A stretch of 64,000 nucleotides of DNA, from assembly GCF_014199195.1 (NCBI RefSeq), contig NZ_JACIJE010000003.1:124001-188000 (forward strand). Reading direction: 5' to 3'. The number at the start of each line of letters is the position of its first letter. The first letter of the stretch is position 1. The notes beneath the pieces were generated by a model that saw only the letters and a list, made by a program, of their open reading frames with translations, made no database searches and had not been told where the DNA came from. The position numbers were made by a program, and so were the translations under genes. The stretch comes from Neoroseomonas alkaliterrae (GTDB taxonomy: Bacteria; Pseudomonadota; Alphaproteobacteria; Acetobacterales; Acetobacteraceae). Positions 53,488 to 62,395 of this stretch are shown here, in pieces.

Positions 53488-55023
53488 TCACATCGTCGCC
53501 CCGAGCACCCAGGGCGCGAATTCCTGCGCGCCGAAGCCCATCGCCTCGCTCTTCGTCCTCTCGCCCGAGGCCACGCGCAGCATCAGGTCGAAGATGCGCT
53601 GTCCGCATTCCTCCACGCTCTCCCCGCCGCTGACGATCTCCCCGCAATTGATGTCCATGTCCTCGGAAAGGCGCTCATACATCGGCGTGTTCGTCGCGAG
53701 CTTGATGGACGGCGCCGGCTTCATCCCGAACACCGAGCCGCGCCCCGTCGTGAAGCAGACGAGGTTCGCCCCGCCCGCCACCTGGCCCGTCGCGCCCACC
53801 GGGTCGTAGCCCGGCGTGTCCATGAAGACGAAGCCCTTGGCGGTGACCGGCTCGGCATAGCGATAGACCTCGACCAGGTTGGTCGTCCCGGCCTTGGCCA
53901 TGGCGCCGAGCGACTTCTCCAGGATGGTCGTCAGCCCGCCCGCCTTGTTGCCGGGGGAGGGGTTGGCGTTCATCTCTGCCCCCTCGCGGGCGGTGTAGTC
54001 CTCCCACCACTTCATCACGTCCACGAGCTTCTGCCCGACCTCGCGCGAGACGGCGCGGCGCGTCAGCAGGTGTTCCGCGCCATAGGTCTCGGGGGATTCG
54101 GAGAGGATCACCGTGCCGCCATGCCGCACCACGAGGTCGCTCGCCGCGCCCAGCGCCGGGTTCGCCGTGATGCCCGAATACCCGTCAGAGCCACCGCATT
54201 GCAGCGCGACGCAGAGTTCGCTGGCCGGCACAGGCACGCGCGTGACGGCGTTCGATTCCGCCAGCACCTCCTTCACGAAGTCCATGCCCTTCAGCACGGT
54301 CGCGCGCGAGCCGCCGCTGTCCTGGATGTCCATGCTGCGCAGCCGGCCGGTCAGCTTCTGCTCCTCGAGCATCGGGCCGAGCTGGTTCACCTCGCAGCCG
54401 AGGCCGATGGCGATGACGTGGGAGAAGTTCGCATGCCGCGCGAAGCCCGCGAGCGTGCGGCGCAGCACGCGCAGTGGCTCATCCATCGTCATGCCGCAGC
54501 CGGTCTTGTGCGTCAGCGCCACCACCCCGTCCACATTCGGCCAGGCTGCCAGCGGATCATGGCCGGTGATCGGGTTGCGCTCGAACTGCCGGGCAATGAG
54601 TTCGGCCACATGCGCCGAACAGTTCACGGAAGTGATGATGCCGATGTAGTTGCGCGTCGCCGCGCGCCCGTCGGCGCGGCGAATGCCCATGAAAGTCGCC
54701 GGCGCAGCGACGTAGTCCGTAGGCTTTGCATCCGCGCCCCAGGCGTAGTCGCGGGCGAAATCCCCCATCTCGCAATTGTGGGTGTGAACCCAGGCACCCG
54801 GCTCGATCGCATCCGTCGCGAAGCCGATGATCTGGCCGTAGCGGCGGATCGGCTCGCCCTTCGCATGGGGGCGGACTGCCACCTTGTGGCCGGCCGGGAT
54901 GCGTCGCTCGCCCACGCTGATGCCGGGGGCCACCTCGGTGCCCGGCGGCAGCACCGTGCGGGCGATCACCACCCCGTCGTCGGGGTGCAGGCGGATCACC
55001 GGCGGCAGGGTGGTCGTCGTCAT
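53488..55023 (-). CDS. UxaA-family dehydratase (altronate/galactarate dehydratase-like)
   Basis: A 511-residue protein with an N-terminal SAF domain (VIRLHPDDGVVIA, residues 8-100) and a C-terminal UxaA/GarD domain. Visible motifs are NYIGIITSVNCSAHVAELI, HKTGCGMTM, GLGCEVNQLGPML, CGGSDGYSGITANPALG and FTTGRGSVFGMKPAPSIK. It would dehydrate a hexonate or related hydroxyacid with an iron cofactor. It lies 2 kb from the IlvD-SDR-FAH cluster but on the other strand and may supply another entry to sugar-acid degradation. The ATG at 55023 (MTTTTLPP) is preferred to one 18 codons upstream. Confidence 0.86.
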   Translation of the reverse strand: MTTTTLPPVIRLHPDDGVVIARTVLPPGTEVAPGISVGERRIPAGHKVAVRPHAKGEPIRRYGQIIGFATDAIEPGAWVHTHNCEMGDFARDYAWGADAKPTDYVAAPATFMGIRRADGRAATRNYIGIITSVNCSAHVAELIARQFERNPITGHDPLAAWPNVDGVVALTHKTGCGMTMDEPLRVLRRTLAGFARHANFSHVIAIGLGCEVNQLGPMLEEQKLTGRLRSMDIQDSGGSRATVLKGMDFVKEVLAESNAVTRVPVPASELCVALQCGGSDGYSGITANPALGAASDLVVRHGGTVILSESPETYGAEHLLTRRAVSREVGQKLVDVMKWWEDYTAREGAEMNANPSPGNKAGGLTTILEKSLGAMAKAGTTNLVEVYRYAEPVTAKGFVFMDTPGYDPVGATGQVAGGANLVCFTTGRGSVFGMKPAPSIKLATNTPMYERLSEDMDINCGEIVSGGESVEECGQRIFDLMLRVASGERTKSEAMGFGAQEFAPWVLGATM

Positions 55024-55120
55024 CGCGCAATCCTCCATCGCTCGCCGCCATCCTAGCCGAGCGGCCGGGCCGCGCATCCCCGCCCTTGCGCGGCGGCGCG
55101 AAGCGGTGCATCCAAGGCGA

Positions 55121-55216
55121 GGACACCTTGGGGAGCCCCGTCGGGGGCTGAGAGGCGGGCTTCACCCGCGACCCATGGAACCTGATCCGGTTCGGACCGG
55201 CGAAGGGAACGGTGCC
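55121..55216 (+). promoter_or_regulatory. TPP (thiamine pyrophosphate) riboswitch
   Basis: A classical THI-box aptamer: P1 pairs GGACACC (55121-55127) with GGTGCC (55211-55216), the stem GGGGAGCCCC lies opposite GGGGGCTGAGA, the invariant CTGAGA is at 55148-55153, GGAACCTGATCCGG lies at 55177-55190, and ACCGGCGAAGGGAA follows. All conserved blocks are in the right order and spacing. About 90 bases downstream a hairpin could pair TCCCC (55282-55286) with GGGGA just before the ATG at 55308, so control of translation is likely. It is on the strand of the binding-protein gene. Confidence 0.92.
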
Positions 55217-55307
55217 ACCCGTTCGTCCGCGCGTTCCCTCCCCGCTCGCGGGGCGACGCGCGGCCGCGACCGGGCCTCCGCTCCCCATCCCGGCCATGGA
55301 GGGGACG

Positions 55308-56888
55308 ATGCTCAACCGCCGCTCGCTGCTCGCCGCCGCCGCCGCCCTGCCCTTGGCGCGCGCCGCCCATGCCCAGCCCGCCCGCTCGCGCGTGCTGCGC
55401 TTCATGCCGCAGGCCGCCCTCGCCTCGCTCGACCCGGTGTTCAGCCCGAGCACCATCATCACCACCCATGCCTATTGCGTGTTCGACACGCTCTACGGCG
55501 CCGACCGCGCGCTGCGCCCGCGACCGCAGATGGCCGAGGGCCACGCGATCGAGGATGACGGCCGCACGGTGCGCATCCGCCTGCGCGACGGCTTGCGCTG
55601 GCACGACGGGGAGCCGGTGCGCGCGGCCGATTGCGTCGCCTCGATCAAGCGCTGGGGCAGCCGCGACGCCTTCGGCCAGGTGCTGATGCGTGCCACCGCC
55701 GAGCTCGCCGCCGAGGACGACCGCACCATCCGCTTCCGCCTGCACCGGCCCTTCCCCGCGCTCTTCGACGCGCTCGCCAAGCCTGGCGCCTCGCCCTGCT
55801 TCATGATGCCCGAGCGCATCGCGAACCTGCCCGCCGACCGCCCGCTCGGCGTGGAGCACATGGTCGGTTCCGGCCCCTGGCGCTTTGTCGGCGCCGAATA
55901 CGTGCAGGGCAGCCGCAGCGTCTATCTGCGCAACGAGGCCTATGTCCCGCGCGAGGAACCGGCCGAGGCGGCCGCGGGCGGCAAGCGCGTGCATTTCGAC
56001 CGTCTGGAACTGATCTGGATCCCCGATGGCGGCACGGCGGCGGCCGCGCTGCGCACCGGAGAGATCGACTGGATCGAATACCCGCTGCCCGACCTCGTGC
56101 CGCTGCTCGAGCGCGACCGCAACACGCGCACGCAGATCTACGACCCGAACGGCTTCCTCGGCTTCCTGCGCTTCAACCACCTCCATCCGCCCTTCAGCGA
56201 TGTGCGGGTGCGCCGCGCCATCCGCGACGTGATCGTGCAGTCCGATTTCATGTCGGCTGTGGCGCTCGAGGGCGACTGGCAGGAATGCCACGCCATGTTC
56301 CCCTGCGGCCTGCCCGGCGTGATCGAGTTCCCCCCCGCCCCGCGCGGCGCGGCGGCGATGGAGCGCGCCCGCGCCGCGCTGCGCGAGGCCGGGTACAACG
56401 GCGAGCCGATCGTGCACATCAACCCCTCCGACTTCCCGGCCGTGACGCAGCAGGGGCGGCTGACGGTGGAGCTGATGCGCCGGCTCGGGGTGAACATCCA
56501 GCCGGTGGAGAGCGACTGGGCCTCCATCCTCGCCCGCCGCAACAACCGCACCCCGCCGACGCAGGGAGGCTGGAACCTGCACAACACCAACGGCCCGGCC
56601 GCGACCATCGCCAACCCGGCCGTCTCCTTCGTCATCCGCATGAACGGGGAGCGCGCCTGGCCCGGCTGGCCGACCGACGCAGCGGTGGAGGAACAGGTCG
56701 AGGCCTGGATCATGGCCGCCGACGCCGAGGCCCAGGCGCGGGCCATGCGCCGGCTGCAGGAACTCGCCTGGGATGCCGTGCCCTTCGCGCCGACCGGCCT
56801 GTTCCGCCTGCGCACCGCCTTCCGGCGGGAGATCACTGGCGTGCTGCAGGGGCCGAACCCCTTCGTGTGGAACCTCCGCCGCGGGTAG
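55308..56888 (+). CDS. family 5 ABC solute-binding protein under TPP riboswitch
   Basis: A 526-residue periplasmic binding protein of the DppA/OppA family. The signal peptide is MLNRRSLLAAAAALPLARAAHA, followed by mature QPARSRVLRFMPQ. Family blocks are LASLDPVFSPSTIITTHAY, RIRLRDGLRWHDGEPVRAADC, GSGPWRFVGAEY and FNHLHPPFSDVRVRRAI. The ATG at 55308 has GGAGGGG 5 bases upstream; the ATG at 55296 lacks such a site. No permease or ATPase gene is adjacent. The riboswitch upstream implies that the ligand is thiamine or a precursor. A peptide ligand is the default family alternative. Confidence 0.88.
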   Translation: MLNRRSLLAAAAALPLARAAHAQPARSRVLRFMPQAALASLDPVFSPSTIITTHAYCVFDTLYGADRALRPRPQMAEGHAIEDDGRTVRIRLRDGLRWHDGEPVRAADCVASIKRWGSRDAFGQVLMRATAELAAEDDRTIRFRLHRPFPALFDALAKPGASPCFMMPERIANLPADRPLGVEHMVGSGPWRFVGAEYVQGSRSVYLRNEAYVPREEPAEAAAGGKRVHFDRLELIWIPDGGTAAAALRTGEIDWIEYPLPDLVPLLERDRNTRTQIYDPNGFLGFLRFNHLHPPFSDVRVRRAIRDVIVQSDFMSAVALEGDWQECHAMFPCGLPGVIEFPPAPRGAAAMERARAALREAGYNGEPIVHINPSDFPAVTQQGRLTVELMRRLGVNIQPVESDWASILARRNNRTPPTQGGWNLHNTNGPAATIANPAVSFVIRMNGERAWPGWPTDAAVEEQVEAWIMAADAEAQARAMRRLQELAWDAVPFAPTGLFRLRTAFRREITGVLQGPNPFVWNLRRG

Positions 56889-56905
56889 CGCGGGCGGCCG
56901 GCGTG

Positions 56906-57124
56906 TCAGGCGCTCTCCGCGTCGAAGGGCCGGACGGGCAGGCGGCGGATCGCGGCCGCCGCACGCAGCGCGCCCTCCGCCCGCGCGGCGCCGATGGCGC
57001 CCTTCTCCTCGCCCGCCGTCATCGCGACGATGCGCGCCGCATCCACCGACGCCGCGTGCATCTCCTCCTGGCCGCGGCGCCAGGCGCGCTCCAGCGCCGC
57101 GCGCATGGCCGGCTCGTTCAGCAC
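56906..57124 (-). CDS. small helical protein coupled to eipB
   Basis: A 72-residue protein with a GTG start overlapping the eipB stop by 7 bases (GTGCTGA). An internal ATG 6 codons later is an alternative. The sequence is Ala/Arg/Glu-rich and helical (AMRAALERAWRRGQEEMHA, then EEKGAIGAARAEGALRAAAAI) with no signal peptide and no recognised family. Coupling suggests expression with EipB. It ends 18 bases from the convergent binding-protein gene. Reality rests on position and composition only. Confidence 0.5.
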   Translation of the reverse strand: MLNEPAMRAALERAWRRGQEEMHAASVDAARIVAMTAGEEKGAIGAARAEGALRAAAAIRRLPVRPFDAESA

Positions 57125-57978
57125 CCGCCGGGCACAGGCTCCAGCCGGATGAGCTGCCCGGCGACGACGAACTCCCTGAAATCCATCATCAGCTCGTCCG
57201 CCACGCCGTTCTCCCAGTAGCGCAGCGAGACCTCGTAGGACGGCGTGGTCGCGCCGCCGCCCTGCTGCTGGGCCTCGCGGTCGAAGAAGGCGATGCGCAT
57301 CCGCGCCGAGCCGAGCGGGGAGAGCGCGGGGAACCCTGCCACCTCGCGCGGCGCGTCCCAGGGCGAGAAGACCGAAGTGGTGTCCTGCGCCCCTTCAGCG
57401 GAGGTGCCGTCGAAGAGGGGCGCGACCAGCAGCCGCCGCCCCTCTCGCACCGCGTTCAGCGCGAGGATGGTGTGCATGTTGGGCAGCAGCGTGCCGGGCG
57501 GCAGGCGTTCCTCCTTCGCCTCGGGCTCGGTGTAGCGGGCGATGCCGCTGCCGTCGGGGCCGATCTCCGCCTCGCCCGCGATGCGCTGGGTCACGGCGCC
57601 CTGGGTCATCTGCGTCAGGGTGAAGCGCAGCCGGCGGCCGTCCTTCGTCTCCCAGGTCGCGTAGTCCGAGGCTGTCTCCATCTCGGTCCCGTCGCCGTCG
57701 GTGAGCGTGAGGGAGAAGCGCTGGCGCGTCGCCCAGCCGTCGCAGGCATCCACGATCTCGTAGAGCATCGCGCCCTCGGCGCGGGCGATGTTCGCCGTCT
57801 CCCGCACGCGGGCCAGGGAGAGCCGGTAGGCGGCCCGGTGCGGGGCGAGGTGCCGCGCCTCGATCGGCTGACCCTGCGGCACGGAGGCCGCCGGCGCGGC
57901 GGCCGGGGCCTGGGCGCGGGCGGCGTGGCCCGCGGCGAGGCCCGCGAGAAGGACGGCAATCAGCAGGCGCAACCGCAT
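57118..57978 (-). CDS. eipB: cell-envelope integrity protein EipB (DUF1849)
   Basis: A 286-residue periplasmic protein. The signal peptide is MRLRLLIAVLLAGLAAGHAARAQ (residues 1-23). The body carries LAPHRAAYRLSL, DACDGWATRQRFSL, DYATWETKDGRRLRF and LLPNMHTILALNAV, matching EipB of Brucella and other Alphaproteobacteria. The family fold is a beta-spiral closed by one disulfide. Only two cysteines remain after the signal, in DACDGW and at the C-terminal residue (PGGC), exactly the expected pair. It contributes to envelope stability. Confidence 0.88.
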   Translation of the reverse strand: MRLRLLIAVLLAGLAAGHAARAQAPAAAPAASVPQGQPIEARHLAPHRAAYRLSLARVRETANIARAEGAMLYEIVDACDGWATRQRFSLTLTDGDGTEMETASDYATWETKDGRRLRFTLTQMTQGAVTQRIAGEAEIGPDGSGIARYTEPEAKEERLPPGTLLPNMHTILALNAVREGRRLLVAPLFDGTSAEGAQDTTSVFSPWDAPREVAGFPALSPLGSARMRIAFFDREAQQQGGGATTPSYEVSLRYWENGVADELMMDFREFVVAGQLIRLEPVPGGC

Positions 57979-58009
57979 CGCGGGCTCCAGATCCGGGGAC
58001 GAGCCGAAT

Positions 58010-59812
58010 TTAGGGTGCCTTGGGCGCCGGCGCACCCTTGGGCGGCGGCAGATCGAGGCGGATATGCAGTTCCTTGAGCCTCTCGGGCGGCACGCGCGCC
58101 GGGGCCTGCATCATCAGATCCTCGCCCTGCTGGTTGAGGGGGAAGAGGATCACCTCGCGGATGTTCGGCTCGTCGGCCAGAAGCATCACGATGCGGTCGA
58201 TGCCCGGGGCCGAGCCGCCATGCGGCGGCGCGCCGTAGCGGAAGGCGTTGAGCATGCCGCCGAAGCGGTCCTCGACATCCTGCGCCGTGTAGCCCGCGAT
58301 CTCGAAGGCGCGGATCATGATGTCCGGGCGGTGGTTGCGGATCGCGCCGCTGGAGAGTTCCACCCCGTTGCACACGATGTCGTACTGGAACGCCTTGATG
58401 TCCAAGGGGTTCATCGTGTTCAGCGCCTCGAGCCCGCCCTGCGGCATGCTGAACGGGTTATGGCTGAAGTCGATCTGCCCGGTTTCCTCGTTCAGCTCGT
58501 ACATCGGGAAATCGACGATCCAGCAGAAGCGGAACTCGTCGGTCGCGATGAGGTCGAGTTCCTCGCCAAGCCGCGTGCGGACCTTGCCGGCGAATTTCGG
58601 CGCCTCGTCCTTCTTGCCGGCGGCGAAGAAGACGGCATCGCCCGCGTTCAGCCCGCAGGCGGCGCGGATCGCCTCCACGCGGTCGGCCTCGAGGTTCTTC
58701 GCGATCGGCCCCTTCGGCCCGTCGGCGGCGAACTGGATGTAGCCGAGCCCGCCCGCGCCCTCGGCGCGCGCCCATTCGTTCAGCTTGTCGAAGAAGCCGC
58801 GCGGCTTGTCGGCCGCGCCCGGCGCGGGGATGGCGCGGACCACGCCGCCCGCGGCCGCGATCTTCGCGAACAGCCCGAAGCCCGAGCCGGCGAAGTGCTC
58901 GGTGACATCCGCGATCTTCAGCGGGTTGCGCAGGTCCGGCTTGTCCGAGCCATAGACGAGCATGGCCTCGTCATAGGGAATGCGCGGGAAGGGCGCGCCG
59001 AACACCTTCCGCCCGTTGGCGAACTCCTCGAAGACGCCCGCGATCACCGGCTCGATGGCGGCGAAGACGTCCTCCTGCGTGACGAAGCTCATCTCGAAGT
59101 CGAGCTGGTAGAACTCGCCGGGCGAGCGGTCGGCGCGGGAGGCCTCGTCGCGGAAGCAGGGCGCGATCTGGAAGTAGCGGTCGAAGCCCGCGACCATGCA
59201 GAGCTGCTTGAACTGCTGCGGCGCCTGCGGCAGCGCGTAGAACTTGCCCGGATGCAGGCGGGAGGGCACGAGGAAGTCGCGCGCGCCCTCGGGGGAGGAG
59301 GCCGTCAGGATCGGCGTCTGGAACTCGGTGAAGCCCTGCTCGATCATGCGACGGCGGATCGAGGCGATCACGTTCGCGCGCAGCATGATGTTGCGGTGCT
59401 GGCGTTCGCGCCGCAGGTCGAGGAAGCGGTAGCGCAGGCGCAGATCCTCGGGGAATTCCTGCTCGCCCGCGACCTGGATGGGCAGCATCTCGGCGGCGGA
59501 CTGCACCACCACCTCGCGCACGCGCAGCTCGATCTCGCCGGTGGGCAGTTTCGGGTTCACCGTGCCGGGCTCGCGCAGCACCACCTCGCCGGTCACGGTG
59601 ATGACGCTCTCGGGCCGCACCTCCTCGAGCGTGGCAAGCATGGGCGAGCCGGCGGCGACCACGCATTGCGTCATGCCGTAATGGTCGCGCAGGTCCACGA
59701 AGAGCAGCCCGCCATGGTCGCGCTTGCGGTGCACCCAGCCGGAAAGGCGGACGGTCTTGCCGGCGTCGGCGGCGCGCAGCGCGGCGCAGGTATGGGTGCG
59801 GTAGGCGTGCAT
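58010..59812 (-). CDS. aspS: aspartyl-tRNA synthetase, probably non-discriminating
   Basis: A 600-residue bacterial-type AspRS. The anticodon domain ([12 protein letters not shown]...) contains [18 protein letters not shown]. Class II motif 2 is [11 protein letters not shown], a GAD insertion lies in the middle, and motif 3 is [12 protein letters not shown]. The His in RDHGG (Leu in discriminating enzymes such as E. coli) marks the non-discriminating type that also charges tRNA-Asn, later amidated by GatCAB. This is known for Pseudomonas and inferred here. It is divergent from rnd after the intervening aldo/keto reductase gene. Confidence 0.94.
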   Translation of the reverse strand: MHAYRTHTCAALRAADAGKTVRLSGWVHRKRDHGGLLFVDLRDHYGMTQCVVAAGSPMLATLEEVRPESVITVTGEVVLREPGTVNPKLPTGEIELRVREVVVQSAAEMLPIQVAGEQEFPEDLRLRYRFLDLRRERQHRNIMLRANVIASIRRRMIEQGFTEFQTPILTASSPEGARDFLVPSRLHPGKFYALPQAPQQFKQLCMVAGFDRYFQIAPCFRDEASRADRSPGEFYQLDFEMSFVTQEDVFAAIEPVIAGVFEEFANGRKVFGAPFPRIPYDEAMLVYGSDKPDLRNPLKIADVTEHFAGSGFGLFAKIAAAGGVVRAIPAPGAADKPRGFFDKLNEWARAEGAGGLGYIQFAADGPKGPIAKNLEADRVEAIRAACGLNAGDAVFFAAGKKDEAPKFAGKVRTRLGEELDLIATDEFRFCWIVDFPMYELNEETGQIDFSHNPFSMPQGGLEALNTMNPLDIKAFQYDIVCNGVELSSGAIRNHRPDIMIRAFEIAGYTAQDVEDRFGGMLNAFRYGAPPHGGSAPGIDRIVMLLADEPNIREVILFPLNQQGEDLMMQAPARVPPERLKELHIRLDLPPPKGAPAPKAP

Positions 59813-59919
59813 GGCGGATGACCGTGATCGTCGGTGAAGGAAGGCGGCGCAGAGGGACCGAGAGGGGCCGGGCTGTCAAGCAGGCCCGCCCCCGCCATGC
59901 TTGCCGCCCACCGAAGCCC

Positions 59920-59985
59920 GGTCTCCCAAGGCCCTGCGGCCCTTGGCGGGCGGAGGTTCCGGGGGAGGGCGGCGCCATCCCCCGT
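59920..59985 (-). repeat. double-hairpin repeat family, copy F (diverged)
   Basis: Hairpin 2 (CCAAGGCC, CTGCG, GCCCTTGG) is at 59926-59946 and hairpin 1 (CGGGGGAGGG with CATCCCCCG) at 59960-59984, in reverse orientation. It lies 7 bases past the stop of the minus-strand aldo/keto reductase gene. The sequence is less conserved than in copies A-E. Confidence 0.6.
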
Positions 59986-59991
59986 GCCGTC

Positions 59992-60942
59992 TCAGGCGCT
60001 GGCCGCGTCGAGCGCCGCCATCTCCTCCGCCCCCAGCGCGACATCCGCCGCCCTGGCCAGTTCCGCCAGTTGTTCCGGGCTGGTCGCGGACGCGATCGGC
60101 GCCGTGATCCCCGGCCGGGCGATCTGCCAGGCCAGCGCGATCGCCGCCGGCCCCACCCCGTGGCGCCTGGCTGCGGCGTCGAGGGCGGCCAGCACCCGCT
60201 CCCCCTTCGGCCCCATGTGCTTCGCCACGCTGCGCGGCCCGCGCACCGATTTCCCGAGATCCGCCTCCGAGCGGTACTTGCCCGTCAGGAAGCCCGAGGC
60301 CAGGGCCGAATAGGTGATGACCCCGACGCCCTCGGCCCGGCAGAGTGGCAGCAGATCGGCCTCGATGCCGCGGTCCATCAGGTTGTAGACGGGCTGGTGG
60401 CTCTCGAAGCGCGGCAGGCCCTGCGCGGCGGAAAGGTCGAGCGCCGCCTTCAGCCGCGCCGCCGTGTAGTTGGAGGAACCGATCGCGCGCACCTTGCCGG
60501 CCTCGATCAGCCGGGCGAATGCGCCGAGGGTCTCGGCGAGCGGAACGCTCTCGTCGTCCTTGTGCGCCTGGTAGAGGTCTATGCGCTCGATGCCGAGACG
60601 GCGGAGCGAGGCCTCGCAGGCCGTCGCGATCCAGGCGGGGGAGAGGCCCTTGCCCTGCCCCGGCATCTCCATGCCGCACTTGGTCAGGATCAGCACCTTC
60701 TCCCGCGCCCCGGGCCGGGCCTTGAGCCATTCGCCGATGATGGTTTCCGATTCGCCGCCCGAATGGCCGGGCGCCCAGGCCGAATAGACATCGGCCGTGT
60801 CGATCGCGACGAGGCCGCGTTCGAGGCAGGCATCGAGCAGGCGGAAGGACATCGCCCGGTCCGCCGTCCAGCCGAAGACATTGCCGCCGAACACCACCGG
60901 CGGGACCGAAAGCCCCGACCGCCCCAGGGCGCGCATCTGCAT
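59992..60942 (-). CDS. aldo/keto reductase
   Basis: A 316-residue TIM-barrel NADPH reductase beginning MQMRALGRSGLSVPPVVFGG. Catalytic residues are Asp in FDTA-like AIDTADVYSAW (with Tyr), Lys in LILTKCGMEM, and His in DLYQAHKDD. GSSNYTAARL and the C-terminal ITAPIASATSPEQLAEL are standard. It resembles the YajO/Tas-like general aldo/keto reductases. The frame runs 75 codons further upstream over the rnd promoter region, which is rejected. Substrate unknown. Confidence 0.87.
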   Translation of the reverse strand: MQMRALGRSGLSVPPVVFGGNVFGWTADRAMSFRLLDACLERGLVAIDTADVYSAWAPGHSGGESETIIGEWLKARPGAREKVLILTKCGMEMPGQGKGLSPAWIATACEASLRRLGIERIDLYQAHKDDESVPLAETLGAFARLIEAGKVRAIGSSNYTAARLKAALDLSAAQGLPRFESHQPVYNLMDRGIEADLLPLCRAEGVGVITYSALASGFLTGKYRSEADLGKSVRGPRSVAKHMGPKGERVLAALDAAARRHGVGPAAIALAWQIARPGITAPIASATSPEQLAELARAADVALGAEEMAALDAASA

Positions 60943-61042
60943 GAGCCATCCTCCTGTGCTTCGCGTCCAGCATGCGCCCCGGCCGGCGGGCCGGCCAGCC
61001 CCGGCTTTCCCTGGCCCTGCGCCGGGTTTATGACGCGACGCA

Positions 61043-62230
61043 ATGAGCCGCCGTCCCGCCGCCGCCGCCGAGTCCCCGCCCGTCCTGATCACCGAGACCG
61101 AGGCCCTTGCCGCGCTCTGCGAGCGGCTCAGGACCGAGACCTTCGTGACCGTGGACACCGAGTTCATGCGCGAACGGACCTACTGGCCCGAGCTCTGCCT
61201 CGTGCAGCTCGCCTCGGATGCCGAGGTGGCGCTCGTGGACACGCTCGCCCCAGGACTCGACCTCGCCCCGCTCGGCGCGCTGCTGGCGGACCCCGCCGTG
61301 CTCAAGGTGTTCCATGCCGCGCGCCAGGACGTGGAGATCTTCCTGCTGAAGTTCGGCGCGGTGCCCGCGCCGCTGTTCGACACGCAGGTCGCGGCCATGG
61401 TCGCGGGCTATGGGGACCAGGTCTCCTATGACGGCCTGTGCCGCTCGCTCGCCGGGACGCAGATCGACAAGGCGCACCGCTTCAGCGACTGGTCGGCGCG
61501 CCCGCTCTCGGCCGCGCAGATGGCCTATGCCGCGGCCGACGTGACGCATCTGCGGCGGATCTATCGCGCGCTCGACGAGAAGCTGCGGCGGGAGGGGCGC
61601 CTCGCCTGGGTGGCCGAGGAGATGGCCGCGCTGACCGACCCCGCGACCTACCGGCTGGACCCCGAGACGGCATGGGAAAGGCTGCGCCCGCGCACGGGCA
61701 ACCGGCGCTTCCTCGGCGTGCTGCGCTCGGTCGCCGCCTGGCGGGAGCGCGAGGCGCAGCGGATCAACATCCCGCGCCAGCGGCTGGTGAAGGACGAGAC
61801 GCTGCTCGAGATCGCCGCGACCATGCCCGAGACGGTCGCGGACCTCAGCCGCGCGCGCGGCATCTCGGAGGGTTTCGCCAAGGGCCGCTCGGGCGCGGGG
61901 CTGCTGGCCGCGGTGAAGGCGGGCAAGGAGCTGCCGGAGGCCGAACTGCCCGAGGCCCCGCGCGACCGCGCCGGCCCGCCCGTCTCCCCCGCGCTGGTGG
62001 CGCTGCTGAAGGTGCTGCTGGCCGCGAAGAGCGAGGAGCACCACGTCGCGCCGAAACTGCTCGCGAGCAGCGAGGACCTCGACCGGCTGGCGGCGGGCGA
62101 GGCCGCCGACGTGCCGGCGCTGCATGGCTGGCGGCGCGAGGTGTTCGGCGAGGCGGCGCTGGCGCTGAAGGCCGGGCGGCTGGCGCTCGGGGTGGACGGG
62201 AAGCGGGTGAAGCTGATCCGGGCGGGGTGA
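61043..62230 (+). CDS. rnd: ribonuclease D
   Basis: A 395-residue 3'-5' exoribonuclease. The DEDDy site is complete: VDTEFMRERTYWPELCLVQL (Asp/Glu), HAARQDVEIF (Asp), and the YAAADVTHLRRIY block with Tyr and Asp. An HRDC domain follows at about residues 210-290 (RERAQRINIPRQRLVKDETL pattern) and a second C-terminal HRDC-like part. It matures stable RNAs. Its position close to aspS is typical of Alphaproteobacteria. Confidence 0.93.
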   Translation: MSRRPAAAAESPPVLITETEALAALCERLRTETFVTVDTEFMRERTYWPELCLVQLASDAEVALVDTLAPGLDLAPLGALLADPAVLKVFHAARQDVEIFLLKFGAVPAPLFDTQVAAMVAGYGDQVSYDGLCRSLAGTQIDKAHRFSDWSARPLSAAQMAYAAADVTHLRRIYRALDEKLRREGRLAWVAEEMAALTDPATYRLDPETAWERLRPRTGNRRFLGVLRSVAAWREREAQRINIPRQRLVKDETLLEIAATMPETVADLSRARGISEGFAKGRSGAGLLAAVKAGKELPEAELPEAPRDRAGPPVSPALVALLKVLLAAKSEEHHVAPKLLASSEDLDRLAAGEAADVPALHGWRREVFGEAALALKAGRLALGVDGKRVKLIRAG

Positions 62231-62319
62231 GGCCCATCGCCGGGGGCGCGGGACGTTCGGACCATCGGCTTCCGGCGCAGCCCACGCGGACGGGGTATCC
62301 CCACGGTGCGGCTCCCGGT

Positions 62320-62388
62320 GATGGTGTCCAGAGGCCCTTCGGCCTCTGGTGGGGAGAGGCCCGGAGAGGGGCAAAGCCCCTCTCCGGA
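62320..62388 (-). repeat. double-hairpin repeat family, copy E
   Basis: Reverse orientation: hairpin 2 CCAGAGGCC/GGCCTCTGG (62328-62349), hairpin 1 CCGGAGAGGGGC/GCCCCTCTCCGG (62361-62387). It lies 8 bases past the ppx stop on the ppx strand. The rest of 62231-62395 shows nothing else. Confidence 0.8.
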
Positions 62389-62395
62389 CCCATAC

